Origin: Clostridium sp.
GTDB taxonomy: Bacteria > Cyanobacteriota > Vampirovibrionia > Gastranaerophilales > Gastranaerophilaceae
Assembly: GCA_018362895.1 (NCBI GenBank)
Contig: JAHALR010000003.1
Span: 182,165 to 246,164, forward strand
Length of the DNA stretch: 64,000 nt
Direction: 5' to 3'
Below are positions 45,505 through 54,284 of the stretch, piece by piece (the stretch's first letter is position 1; each line of letters starts with the position of its first letter). The notes under the pieces are model-generated. The model did not search any database and had not been told where the DNA came from. It was given only the letters and a program-made list of their open reading frames with translations. The position numbers and the translations under genes were made by a program.

Positions 45505-45632
45505 CTCTCTACCCTTAAAGTCTTATTATAAGGTTATTGTAGCATAGTTTGTAACGAAGTTGTATTCTCTTTTAAAAGAAATATAATATTTATTATAGAC
45601 TCGGGCACTTGAAGTAAATTAAGGATAAAATC

Positions 45633-45965
45633 GTGGAAAAAAGAAGATGGTATGACCAGCATAGAGAAACCAGATTGGCTTTAAGCCTTTTGAAAAATCT
45701 TCATAGAACTATTCAGGACAAATTATCTGAAGATATTATTAATGTGGCAAGTGCCATAAAAACTGTGCACAGAGAAAATGACACGGCACCGTTGAGCATA
45801 GGATTGGAAAGAGTTCTTGGCTTATATCAGACAAATAAATGCAGGCGCTGGTATGACAAAACACCTAACCTTTCTGTTGCAATAAAAACAATTTCAACTT
45901 TGCCTGAAAGTGATTATGAAAATATCATGGAAGGCATTTGTATGTCTTTGAAGAAAGAAGATTAA
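45633..45965 (+). CDS. Small conserved-type protein with internal repeat
   Basis: 110-residue unrecognised soluble protein. RRWYD occurs twice, in RRWYDQHRETRLALSLLKNL (about 4-23) and RRWYDKTPNLSVAIKTISTL (about 72-91), with similar spacing of hydrophobic residues afterwards, suggesting an internal duplication. GTG start with RBS aagga. It is 4 bases upstream of tcdA and so probably cotranscribed with it. Confidence 0.75.
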   Translation: MEKRRWYDQHRETRLALSLLKNLHRTIQDKLSEDIINVASAIKTVHRENDTAPLSIGLERVLGLYQTNKCRRWYDKTPNLSVAIKTISTLPESDYENIMEGICMSLKKED

Positions 45966-45969
45966 CCCA

Positions 45970-46713
45970 ATGGATTTTTCCAGAAATGAGCTTATTTGGG
46001 GTAAAGCTAATCAGAAAAAACTTGAAAAAAAACATGTAACAATCTTCGGTCTTGGAGGGGTGGGCGGTTTTGCTCTCGAGTCTCTGGCAAGAGCAGGTGT
46101 GTGTAATTTTAAGATTGTTGATTTTGATAAAGTTTCGGAATCAAATATAAATCGTCAGATTATTGCATTATCTTCAACAATAGGCTCAAAAAAGACAGAA
46201 CTTTTTAAAAAAAGGCTTCTTGATATAAATCCGGAAATAGCAGTTGAATGTATTGATGATTTTTATCATGAAAATCTGCAAAATAGTATATTTAATACGC
46301 ATACAGATTTTGTGATTGATGCAATAGATACAATGCGTTCAAAAATCAGCCTTTTGGAGTTTTGTTTAAAAAATAATATACCTGTTATAACTTCAATGGG
46401 AGCAGGAAACAGAGTTGATCCCACACAGCTTTATATCACTGATATAAGTGGTATAGAAAACAAAAAATGTACTTTTACAAAAAATGTTCTTTATCAGTTG
46501 AAAAAAAGAGGTATAGAGTCTGGTATTACGGCTGTTTGCAGCAGAGAAACTCCGCACGTTGAAGAGAAAATTTCTGTTACGGAAAATATTACAACAAAAA
46601 ACGGTGATAATTTTGAGTTCACAAAAATCACACCCGGTTCGACACCCTTTGTGCCTGCTGTTGCCGGTTATTATATGGGTTGGTATGTTCTAGATAAACT
46701 GCTCAAGAACTGA
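45970..46713 (+). CDS. tcdA: tRNA threonylcarbamoyladenosine dehydratase TcdA
   Basis: 247-residue E1-like enzyme that cyclises t6A37 to ct6A in tRNAs reading ANN codons. The ATP site GLGGVGGFALESLARAG and DFDKVSESNINRQI are those of the ThiF/MoeB/HesA fold, and AIDTMRSKISLLEFCLKNNIPVI and the GAGNRVDPTQLYITDIS region fit TcdA specifically. No rhodanese or sulphur-carrier partner is nearby. The 3' end overlaps dapA on the opposite strand by 24 bases. Confidence 0.9.
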   Translation: MDFSRNELIWGKANQKKLEKKHVTIFGLGGVGGFALESLARAGVCNFKIVDFDKVSESNINRQIIALSSTIGSKKTELFKKRLLDINPEIAVECIDDFYHENLQNSIFNTHTDFVIDAIDTMRSKISLLEFCLKNNIPVITSMGAGNRVDPTQLYITDISGIENKKCTFTKNVLYQLKKRGIESGITAVCSRETPHVEEKISVTENITTKNGDNFEFTKITPGSTPFVPAVAGYYMGWYVLDKLLKN

Positions 46714-47577
46714 ATATAATTCTTTTCTTTCTTCTTCATCCAATTCAACAAGAGGACGTCTTACATAGTTTTCAATAAGTCCCATTTTTTTGAGGCATTC
46801 TTTGACAGGAACAGGATTTGGTGCCATAAATATTTTTTTGAATAAAGGATAAAGTTTAAGATGCATTTTGGCTGCTTCTTTTGTGTTGCCATTTTTGAAG
46901 AGGTGTATCATATCTTTCATTTCTTTTCCAATTATGTGAGAAGCAACACTTATTACACCGTGTGCACCTACTGACACCATAGGTAGTGTCAGGCTGTCAT
47001 CACCGGAATAAACAACAAAATCATCCGGACAGAGTCTTACAGTTTCTGTTATAACATCCATATCAGCGATACTTTGTTTTACGGCAAATACATTTTTATT
47101 TTCTTCTGCAATTTGTGCAATTGTCTCAGGCTTCATTGTAATACCTGTTCTGCCGGGAATATTATATAAAAGAATCGGCAAATCAGTTGATTTTGCAATG
47201 GTTCCGAAGTGTTCAAGAAGCCCTTTTTGTGAAGGTTTATTATAATAAGGAACAACTGAGAGGATAGCATCAGCACCTGCTTCTTTTGCATTTCCGGATG
47301 CCATAACAGCTGTTGCCGTGCAGTTTGAGCCAGCACCCATTATTAGTTTACATCTGCTTTTTACAATATTTTTTACGAATTTAAAAATTTCAAATTCTTC
47401 ATCATGAGTTAATGTTGGGGATTCACCTGTTGTCCCTGCCACTAAAATTCCGTCGGAGCCTGTTTCTATAAGATGTTCAACAAGTTTTTCCAGCGCTTTG
47501 AAATCAACTTTTCTGTCTTTATCCATCGGCGTAATCATTGCCGTAATAATTTCACCCGCATCAAAACGCATAGCCAT
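46690..47577 (-). CDS. dapA: 4-hydroxy-tetrahydrodipicolinate synthase
   Basis: 295-residue lyase that condenses pyruvate and aspartate semialdehyde, the first committed step to lysine and diaminopimelate. GTTGESPTLTHDE (pyruvate site), YNIPGRTG and the Schiff-base lysine in AVKQSI are intact. The ATG at 47577 is chosen because aaggag stands 6 bases upstream; an in-frame ATG at 47604 lacks an RBS. Single gene; other dap genes are not in the window. Confidence 0.95.
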   Translation of the reverse strand: MAMRFDAGEIITAMITPMDKDRKVDFKALEKLVEHLIETGSDGILVAGTTGESPTLTHDEEFEIFKFVKNIVKSRCKLIMGAGSNCTATAVMASGNAKEAGADAILSVVPYYNKPSQKGLLEHFGTIAKSTDLPILLYNIPGRTGITMKPETIAQIAEENKNVFAVKQSIADMDVITETVRLCPDDFVVYSGDDSLTLPMVSVGAHGVISVASHIIGKEMKDMIHLFKNGNTKEAAKMHLKLYPLFKKIFMAPNPVPVKECLKKMGLIENYVRRPLVELDEEERKELYSVLEQFI

Positions 47578-47663
47578 AAAAATCTCCTTGTTGGTCCTAG
47601 CCAAACTATTCTGTCTTCTTAACTCAAGTATAGATTATTAACAAGATTTGTTCAATAGAATTT

Positions 47664-48113
47664 TTATTGAACGTAGTCACAATATCCCTTTTCTATCATA
47701 TACCTGCTTACACTTTTGTTGCCGATAAAAAATTCGCCTACAAAATTTCCGTAAAGTCCGAATCCATATGCTTTGAAATATATATTGCCTTCATTTTCTT
47801 TGAAAAGCTGTCTTAAGAATATGCTGGCATCTCTGCTTATTCTTACAGTTCTTGACCTTGGCCTTACGTATGTATACCCTTCGGAGCTTTTTAATGTATA
47901 AACTCTGGAGTATTCGTGACAGTTTAAATTTGCGATGTAATATGGCGAATACATTCTGTCAATTGTTGCAAAAACCTCAAGAGCATTATCGATTGAGTTC
48001 ACTTTGGCCGGTTTTGCAACTCCCCATTGAATGTTCCCTTTGACTTTAAGCGCATAGGCAGGTCCTGAAAAAAGTAAAGTTAAAAATGTTAATAATAAAA
48101 TATATTTTTTCAT
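47664..48113 (-). CDS. Secreted SNase-like protein lacking the catalytic Arg
   Basis: About 149 residues with a signal peptide (MKKYILLLTFLTLLFSGPAYA). The mature part resembles a thermonuclease OB fold: ANLNCHEYS stands where SNase has the DxPE loop, and YGNFVGEFFIGNKSVSRYMIEKGYCDYV parallels YGRxLxxVxxxGxxVNxxLVxxGxA. The catalytic YGR arginine is Asn here, so activity is doubtful. The ATG at 48113 has RBS aggaaag and overlaps the miaB stop (ATGA), so it is translationally coupled; an upstream in-frame ATG lies inside miaB. Confidence 0.65.
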   Translation of the reverse strand: MKKYILLLTFLTLLFSGPAYALKVKGNIQWGVAKPAKVNSIDNALEVFATIDRMYSPYYIANLNCHEYSRVYTLKSSEGYTYVRPRSRTVRISRDASIFLRQLFKENEGNIYFKAYGFGLYGNFVGEFFIGNKSVSRYMIEKGYCDYVQ

Positions 48114-49498
48114 AAAAGCTTTCCTCTTAAATGCCATGTGCTTGCACTTGTAATTTCGACATTCACAAATTCGCCGACAAGTGTTTTTTCACCTTCAAAA
48201 TGGACAATTTTGTTATTCCGTGCACGGCCGGCAAGGATAATTTTGTTATCTTTTTCCTCATAAGATTCGACAAGAATTTCAAAGGTTTTTCCTACACATT
48301 TTTCATTTGATTTTAGGCAGGCTTCTCTATTCTTTTCATTTAACCTTGCCAGTCGTTCAAATTTTGTTTCTTCATCTATAAATTTGTCTGTCCATTTTGC
48401 TGCTTTGGTTTTTACTCTTGGTGAATATGCAGCGGTATTTGAATAGTCGAGTTCAAATTCATCTATTGCACTCATTGTATCTTGAAATTCATTTTCTGTT
48501 TCTCCGGGGAAACCGGCTATAAAATCGGAAGTTATTGCAACATTTTCAAAAGTGTTGCGAATTTTTTTTACGATTTTGCCATATTCTTCACGGTTGTATC
48601 TTCTGTTCATTTCCTTTAGCACTTTTGAATTTCCTGATTGCATTGGAATATGGAAAAATTCGCAAACTTTTTCACATTCTTTTACTGCTTTTATCAGGTC
48701 GTCTGTTATATCTGTCGGATATGAAGTAACGAATCTGATTCTGAATTTTCCTTCGATTTTATTTAATTCTCTCAAAAGGTTTGCCAGTGTCGGTTGGATT
48801 CCATTTTCTACTTCAAGATTTTTCCCATAGCTGTCCACGTTTTGACCTAGAAGTGTGATTTCTTTGAAGCCTTCTTTGATGGCTTTTCGGGCTTCTTCAA
48901 TAATCTCTGACGGTTTTCTGCTTCTTTCTCTGCCTCTGGTGAAAGGTACAATACAATATGTGCAAAAATTGTTGCAGCCTTCCATTATAGGAATCCAGGC
49001 ATTTAAGCTTTTTGCTCTTTTGATTTCATATTTTGCTTCTTCATCACCTTCTGTAAATTTTTTCGGGGTTTCGTTTGTTGCACAAACTCGCTCTCCTTCA
49101 TTAATTCTTTTTATCAAATCGGGAAGTTCGTAAACATTGTTTGTGCCAAAAACCAAATCCACATAAGGGAATCTTTTTAATAGTTTTTCTTTATCTTGCT
49201 GTGCAACGCATCCGCAAAAAGCTATTTTTATATTTCTGAAAGGTTTGTTTTGGAGTTCTTTTTGTCGTTCCTCCTGTTTCCACTTACCCCACACACCAAC
49301 GGCACTGTATGCTTTGTCTGCTGACAGCTGTCGTATTGAACAGGTGTTTATTATTAACAAATCAGCTTCTTTTGGTGCTTGTGTTTCTTCATATCCGAAA
49401 TGCGAAAGCATTCCTAAAATTCTTTCAGTATCAGATTTGTTCATCTGACAGCCCATAGTTTCAATGTATACTTTTTTCATAAAATTCTTATTTTCCAT
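48110..49498 (-). CDS. miaB: tRNA-2-methylthio-N6-dimethylallyladenosine synthase
   Basis: Radical SAM methylthiotransferase modifying i6A37. The N-terminal UPF0004 domain starts KKVYIETMGCQMNKSD with three cluster cysteines; the radical SAM cluster is CNNFCTYCIVPFTRGRERSR; a TRAM domain closes the protein (about 395-460). MiaB is preferred over MtaB because of ETMGCQMN. ATG 49498 or 49480 is the start; the frame stays open further upstream, but there it overlaps the ftsH terminator. It is followed by the SNase-like gene with ATGA overlap. Confidence 0.94.
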   Translation of the reverse strand: MENKNFMKKVYIETMGCQMNKSDTERILGMLSHFGYEETQAPKEADLLIINTCSIRQLSADKAYSAVGVWGKWKQEERQKELQNKPFRNIKIAFCGCVAQQDKEKLLKRFPYVDLVFGTNNVYELPDLIKRINEGERVCATNETPKKFTEGDEEAKYEIKRAKSLNAWIPIMEGCNNFCTYCIVPFTRGRERSRKPSEIIEEARKAIKEGFKEITLLGQNVDSYGKNLEVENGIQPTLANLLRELNKIEGKFRIRFVTSYPTDITDDLIKAVKECEKVCEFFHIPMQSGNSKVLKEMNRRYNREEYGKIVKKIRNTFENVAITSDFIAGFPGETENEFQDTMSAIDEFELDYSNTAAYSPRVKTKAAKWTDKFIDEETKFERLARLNEKNREACLKSNEKCVGKTFEILVESYEEKDNKIILAGRARNNKIVHFEGEKTLVGEFVNVEITSASTWHLRGKLL

Positions 49499-49509
49499 AC
49501 TGAACATTA

Positions 49510-49551
49510 TATAAAAAAAAGACCTCTGCACAAGCAAAGGTCTTTTTTATT
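49510..49551 (-). terminator. Intrinsic terminator of ftsH
   Basis: aaagacctctgc and gcaaaggtcttt pair with one mismatch around acaa, with T/A runs outside. It lies just past the ftsH stop (49563) and before the miaB start. Confidence 0.85.
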
Positions 49552-49562
49552 TCTAAAACATT

Positions 49563-51431
49563 TTATACATCATGAGGCTTTCTGGCTTCTTCGACTTTTT
49601 TCATAATAGCTTCAAATTCTTCTTCATCAAGTGTTTCTTTCTCAAGTAGTTCTTTTGCTATTATTTCAAGCATATCACGGTTTCCGAGAAGAAGTTCTTT
49701 TGCTAGATTATATCTCTCATCAACAATCTTTTTTACTTCTCGGTCTATGTCAGCTGCAATTTCTTCGGAATAGTCTCTTGAATGACCGAAATCACGCCCC
49801 ATAAATACATGTTCCTGACTTTTTCCATAAGCCATATTGCCCATTTTAAAAGACATACCGTAGGTTGTAACCATATTTCTTGCTGTTGCTGTGACTTTTT
49901 CAAGGTCATTTTGTGCACCTGTCGTGATAGAGTCAGGACCGTAGATGATTTCTTCAGCAACACGTCCGCCCAGAAGCATTGTGATTCTGTCTAAAAGTTG
50001 TGATTTTTTCAGAGTCAAATGATCTTTTTCAGGAAGAGTCATTGTTACACCAAGTGCCATACCTCTGGGGATAATTGATACTTTGTGCAGAGGATCTGTG
50101 TCTTTTAAAAGTTTGGCCAAAAGCGCGTGACCGACTTCGTGGTATGCAGTATTTTCTTTTTCTTCGTCAGAAATAATTCTGCTTTTCTTTTCTGGACCTG
50201 CAATAACTTTATCTATTGCTTCTTCGAGATCCTGCATTTCAATTTTGTCTTTATTGTTTCTTGCTGCAAGCAAAGCAGCTTCATTTAAAAGGTTTTGTAA
50301 ATCAGCACCTGTAAAACCCGGTGTTCTTTTTGCAAGCACTTTAAGGTCAACTTCTTCAGAAAGCGGTTTACCTTTTGCATGTACTTCGAGAATTTGTTCT
50401 CTGCCTAAAATGTCAGGTCTGTGTACAACAATTTGTCTGTCAAAACGACCCGGTCTTAATAACGCATTGTCAAGAATGTCAGGTCTGTTTGTTGCAGCGA
50501 TTACAATAATGTTTGTGTTTTCATCGAAACCGTCCATTTCAACAAGGAGCTGGTTGAGTGTTTGTTCTCTTTCATCGTGTCCGCCGCCCATTCCTGCACC
50601 TCTTTGGCGTCCGACAGCATCAATTTCATCGATAAATATAATACAAGGCTGGTGTTTTTTTGCTTGTTCAAAGAGGTCTCTTACACGTGAAGCACCTACC
50701 CCTACAAACATTTCAACGAAATCAGAACCGCTTATCGAAAAGAATGGTACACCTGCTTCGCCTGCAACTGCTTTTGCCATAAGGGTTTTGCCTGTGCCGG
50801 GCACCCCCACGAGTAAAACGCCTTTTGGGATTTTTGCACCTAGTTTAATATATTTTTCGCCATTTTTAAGAAAATCTACAATTTCTTCAAGCTCTTGTTT
50901 TTCTTCATCTATGCCAGCTACGTCTTTAAATGTTACTTTGACTTTGCTGTCAAGCATAAGCTTAGCTTTGCTTTTGCCGAACGACATAGCTTGCGAACCG
51001 CCTGATTGAATGGTTTTTGCCATTAAGATAACAAAACCGACAATCAAAAGAAGTGGAAGAACTGTTGATAAAATTGCGAATAACTGAGAAGAGTCGCTCG
51101 GTTTTTTTACATTTACATCAACATTTTTTTCTTCAAGTTTTGAATAAAGACTGAGGTCGTTTAATGGAAGCATTACTCTGTATTGAATATCAACTGGATG
51201 CTGCTTTGTTTTTAACTGTGTAGCCTCATGCTGTTCTGTTTTCGGTTTTGCAATTAACGTGTCTTTATCAATTTGAACAGACTCAATTTGTCCGCTTTTG
51301 ACTTTGTTTAAAAATTGAGAATAAGAGATGTCTTGAGTGCTTGTTGTCTGACCCGGAAATAACATTGATCCGAGGCATAAGATTAATAAAATAACGACTA
51401 TCCAAATTCCCGTTGATTGGCTTTTATTCAT
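49563..51431 (-). CDS. ftsH: ATP-dependent zinc metalloprotease FtsH
   Basis: 622-residue membrane AAA+ protease for quality control. Two transmembrane helices (about 9-25 and 118-138) flank a periplasmic loop, followed by the linker AMSFGKSKAKL, Walker A GVPGTGKT (209-216), Walker B CIIFIDEIDA, arginine-finger region RPGRFDRQI, and the M41 peptidase with HEVGH (431-435) and GAQNDLEKVT. All key residues are intact, in contrast to the hybrid protein at 36234-39275. Single gene with its own terminator. Confidence 0.97.
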   Translation of the reverse strand: MNKSQSTGIWIVVILLILCLGSMLFPGQTTSTQDISYSQFLNKVKSGQIESVQIDKDTLIAKPKTEQHEATQLKTKQHPVDIQYRVMLPLNDLSLYSKLEEKNVDVNVKKPSDSSQLFAILSTVLPLLLIVGFVILMAKTIQSGGSQAMSFGKSKAKLMLDSKVKVTFKDVAGIDEEKQELEEIVDFLKNGEKYIKLGAKIPKGVLLVGVPGTGKTLMAKAVAGEAGVPFFSISGSDFVEMFVGVGASRVRDLFEQAKKHQPCIIFIDEIDAVGRQRGAGMGGGHDEREQTLNQLLVEMDGFDENTNIIVIAATNRPDILDNALLRPGRFDRQIVVHRPDILGREQILEVHAKGKPLSEEVDLKVLAKRTPGFTGADLQNLLNEAALLAARNNKDKIEMQDLEEAIDKVIAGPEKKSRIISDEEKENTAYHEVGHALLAKLLKDTDPLHKVSIIPRGMALGVTMTLPEKDHLTLKKSQLLDRITMLLGGRVAEEIIYGPDSITTGAQNDLEKVTATARNMVTTYGMSFKMGNMAYGKSQEHVFMGRDFGHSRDYSEEIAADIDREVKKIVDERYNLAKELLLGNRDMLEIIAKELLEKETLDEEEFEAIMKKVEEARKPHDV

Positions 51432-51617
51432 ATTTCTTCCTCTAATTGTCCTTTTTTAAGATTATATCATTATTTTTTATTTATACAAAATCATTCGGGG
51501 CTTTTTTGCTGCTGAAATGAGTTTGTAAACTTATGTAAATTATAAACTAAAAATCATAAAGAACCTAATTCAAATAGCCGATATAAAAAGTACAAGCAAT
51601 AAGGGGTACGGCAGAAA

Positions 51618-52136
51618 ATGAGTCTTGGTATTACATTAAATACAAACAGAAATTATATCGATACATCTTCAGTAAACGAAGTTGCAAAACAAATTTTTCA
51701 AAATGCTGAATCAAAATCATTCGATATTAACAATACAGTAGACTTGTCAAAGTTCAGAAGACCTGAAGTAGGTATTGATCTTTACAGCCAAAGAACAAAT
51801 CTTGATACTTCAAGACAGGTTGCTGTAAGAAATGCAGGTCTTGATATCAATTTGAATGAAAACTTTATTGCTAATGTTCAATATTTGAACACAATGGCTG
51901 CAATGAATACAGAAAAAGTTCAAAAAAATGTTGAAGGAAAATTAATTGCACCTGTTGCAGAAGGTGAAAAATCAGAAGTTAAAAACATTTTTAACCTTCC
52001 TGGAACAATTGAACTTTCTAATTCTAAAACTCTGGATAAAGATAAAAGAGGTTCAAATCCTTTTTCTTTCTTCTCTATGAATTCTAATAAAGGTCGTGAA
52101 AAACAAGAAGAAAAAGTTGTAAATATTTTTGCATAA
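51618..52136 (+). CDS. Hypothetical protein, Asn-rich
   Basis: 172-residue unrecognised soluble protein, polar and Asn-rich, no signal peptide. The central VRNAGLDINLNENFIANVQYLNTMAAMNTEK (about 76-106) looks helical. The last 60 residues are Lys/Ser-rich and end EEKVVNIFA. Upstream 51432-51617 is AT-rich. RBS aagggg precedes the ATG. A terminator follows, which supports a real transcription unit. Confidence 0.7.
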   Translation: MSLGITLNTNRNYIDTSSVNEVAKQIFQNAESKSFDINNTVDLSKFRRPEVGIDLYSQRTNLDTSRQVAVRNAGLDINLNENFIANVQYLNTMAAMNTEKVQKNVEGKLIAPVAEGEKSEVKNIFNLPGTIELSNSKTLDKDKRGSNPFSFFSMNSNKGREKQEEKVVNIFA

Positions 52137-52168
52137 ACTAAAACCAAAAACTTATTGCTTGATTATCA

Positions 52169-52199
52169 GATGAGTCTTAAAAAACTCATCTTTTTTATT
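52169..52199 (+). terminator. Intrinsic terminator
   Basis: gatgagt and actcatc form a stem with an 8-base loop, followed by ttttttattt. Confidence 0.8.
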
Positions 52200-52256
52200 T
52201 GCCGAAAATGGTTAGTATGCTTAATATCAAATTTCCTAGTGTATCAAATATTCCCA

Positions 52257-53087
52257 TTAGCCTAAATCGCTTATTGCTGTTTTTCCGAATTTTGCACTGA
52301 GGTCATCGACATGGTGAATAAAATACATTAAAGGCTCCAGATCTTTTTCACCTAAATCTACAATAGCACCCCATTCCGCTCTGCCATGGTGTGCTGCAAT
52401 CATTTTTGCAACGGTTTTAAATCCGTGTGCCATACAGTTTGAAAATCCCCATTGTGAATGAGTAAGCCATTCTTTTGGGAAATCTTCGTCATATTCAATC
52501 AGTCCTGATTCTGTGTCAATTCTGTATTCAAATATCTTTCCGAAATCATGTAGTATACATGCAGCATACACACAGGATTTGTCTAATTTTTTGTACAGAT
52601 TATCCATAAGACAGTCTGCAATACACAAACATTCGTAAGTATGCTCAACTAGACCCCCCAGGTAGTTGTGGTGCATCAGTCTTGCGGCCGGAGAGGTTTT
52701 AAATTTTTCTTCATGTTCAAAAAGAAGCTCTGTTACATATTTTTTTAAATCTTCATATTCTATTTTATTTGCATATTCAATTATTGAGCCGAAAAGCGAA
52801 TCTCTCTGCTCCTGGTCCAATCCTATTTTTGCTTCATTAATAAGTTCGAGATTTGAAACCAAACAGTTGTTGTATTTTTCATTGTAAGAACCGGCAAGAA
52901 TTTTAACCTGGTTTCCTGTTCTGAAGATTCTGCTGTCGAGTCTGTTCAATGTTTCTTCCCAGAGAATACAGTTTAGCAAAGAATCATCAGACAAATTTTT
53001 TAATTGGAGTTTTCCCATCTTTGTGCCTGCCTTTGTGTCTCCTACTGAAAAAATTACTACTTCATAAGTTTGGGATAAATCTAACAT
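52257..53087 (-). CDS. YhaM-like OB-fold/HD-domain exoribonuclease
   Basis: 276-residue protein. The N-terminal OB fold (MGKLQLKNLSDDSLLNCILWE) is followed by an HD phosphohydrolase domain with metal ligands in HHNYLGGLVEHTYEC, CILHDFGKIFEY and MIAAHHGRAEWGAI. This arrangement matches the YhaM/Cbf1 3'-to-5' exoribonuclease family, slightly shorter than the usual 310 residues. RNA turnover or DNA replication roles are known for relatives. Single gene, divergent from the sugar nucleotidyltransferase. Confidence 0.85.
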   Translation of the reverse strand: MLDLSQTYEVVIFSVGDTKAGTKMGKLQLKNLSDDSLLNCILWEETLNRLDSRIFRTGNQVKILAGSYNEKYNNCLVSNLELINEAKIGLDQEQRDSLFGSIIEYANKIEYEDLKKYVTELLFEHEEKFKTSPAARLMHHNYLGGLVEHTYECLCIADCLMDNLYKKLDKSCVYAACILHDFGKIFEYRIDTESGLIEYDEDFPKEWLTHSQWGFSNCMAHGFKTVAKMIAAHHGRAEWGAIVDLGEKDLEPLMYFIHHVDDLSAKFGKTAISDLG

Positions 53088-53225
53088 ACTTTTCCTTTCA
53101 AATTTAAAATTAAGTTTATTTTATCACTAAATTTTATGAATTGTTAAATAATGACATATTAAATGTACAGAAATCAAAATTTATAATACAATTTCAATTA
53201 GTAAATAAGATTCGGGAGAGAAGTT

Positions 53226-54257
53226 TTGATTAGAAAAGCAATGGTAATGGCAGCAGGTGTAGGCTCAAGGTTGGATCCTCTTACCCAGAATATACCTAAA
53301 CCCCTTGTCCCTGTTTTAAATAAACCTGTAATGGATATTCTTCTGGAAAAGCTGAAATCTTTCGGTGTAGAGAAGGTAATAGCAAACACTCATTATCTTG
53401 CTGAAAAAATTCAACTGAGATACTCAGAAAATTCTCCTGTGGATATTAATTTTTCATACATACACGAGCAGACTCTTTCTGGTACGGCCGGCGGAGTAAA
53501 AAAATGTGAATTCTTTTTTGATGATGTTGAAGATTTTATTGTAGTCAGTGCTGACGGACTTCATGATGCTGATTTGGAAAAGATTGTTAAATCGCACATG
53601 GAAAGCGGATGTATTGCTACAATGGCTATTGTTGCTGTTGAGCATGAAGAAGTTCACAAGTATGGAGTTGTTGTTTCTTCCGATGAACATAAGGTTGTTG
53701 AATTTCAAGAAAAACCTTCAATTGATGATGCAAAGAGCAATTTTATAAACACAGGAATTTATGTTTTTAACAAAAAAATATTTGATTATATTCCGGAAGG
53801 AGAAAAATTTGATTTTGCAAAAAATGTTTTTCCAAAGCTTTTAGAAGCAGGTGAAGACATAAATACATATAGAATTTATTCTTATTGGTCAGATATAGGT
53901 ACGATTGATCAATATATTCAATCAAACGAAGATGCACTTTCTCGAAAAGTTATGATTCCGAATCCTAATATTATGAGAAAGTTTGAATCTGTTTATACAG
54001 TCGGGCACAAATGTACAATAGATAAAAGTGCAAAATTTTCAAATCATGTAATTGTTGGAAATAACTGTAAAATAGGAAAGAATGTAGTTTTGGACAATGT
54101 TATTCTCTGGGATAATATCGTGGTCGAAGATGATGCTGTTTTAAAAAATTGTGTTGTTGCAGAAAACGTTACAATAAAAACCTCAATTGAAGGTAAAGAG
54201 AATAATTGGGAGGTCATAGGACCTAACAAAGTTGTTGATATAAGTTGTGTGAGATAG
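53226..54257 (+). CDS. NDP-sugar pyrophosphorylase with left-handed beta-helix
   Basis: 343-residue nucleotidyltransferase of the mannose-1-phosphate guanylyltransferase / RmlA-like group. The signature AGVGSRLDPLTQNIPKPLVPVLNKPVM binds nucleotide and sugar phosphate, and SGTAGGVK and VSADGLHDADL hold the metal aspartate. Residues about 260-330 form hexapeptide repeats (CTIDKSAKFSNHVIVGNNCKIG). The sugar is not determined. TTG start with RBS gggagag. It is 27 bases upstream of aroF. Confidence 0.88.
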   Translation: MIRKAMVMAAGVGSRLDPLTQNIPKPLVPVLNKPVMDILLEKLKSFGVEKVIANTHYLAEKIQLRYSENSPVDINFSYIHEQTLSGTAGGVKKCEFFFDDVEDFIVVSADGLHDADLEKIVKSHMESGCIATMAIVAVEHEEVHKYGVVVSSDEHKVVEFQEKPSIDDAKSNFINTGIYVFNKKIFDYIPEGEKFDFAKNVFPKLLEAGEDINTYRIYSYWSDIGTIDQYIQSNEDALSRKVMIPNPNIMRKFESVYTVGHKCTIDKSAKFSNHVIVGNNCKIGKNVVLDNVILWDNIVVEDDAVLKNCVVAENVTIKTSIEGKENNWEVIGPNKVVDISCVR

Positions 54258-54284
54258 TCGAACATTAAAGATAGGAATGAAAAA

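Noticed and set aside
50950..50990. AMSFGKSKA in FtsH as a fourth SFGAK tag
   Set aside because: This is the conserved linker after the second membrane helix of ordinary FtsH proteins, at a different position and with a different following sequence.
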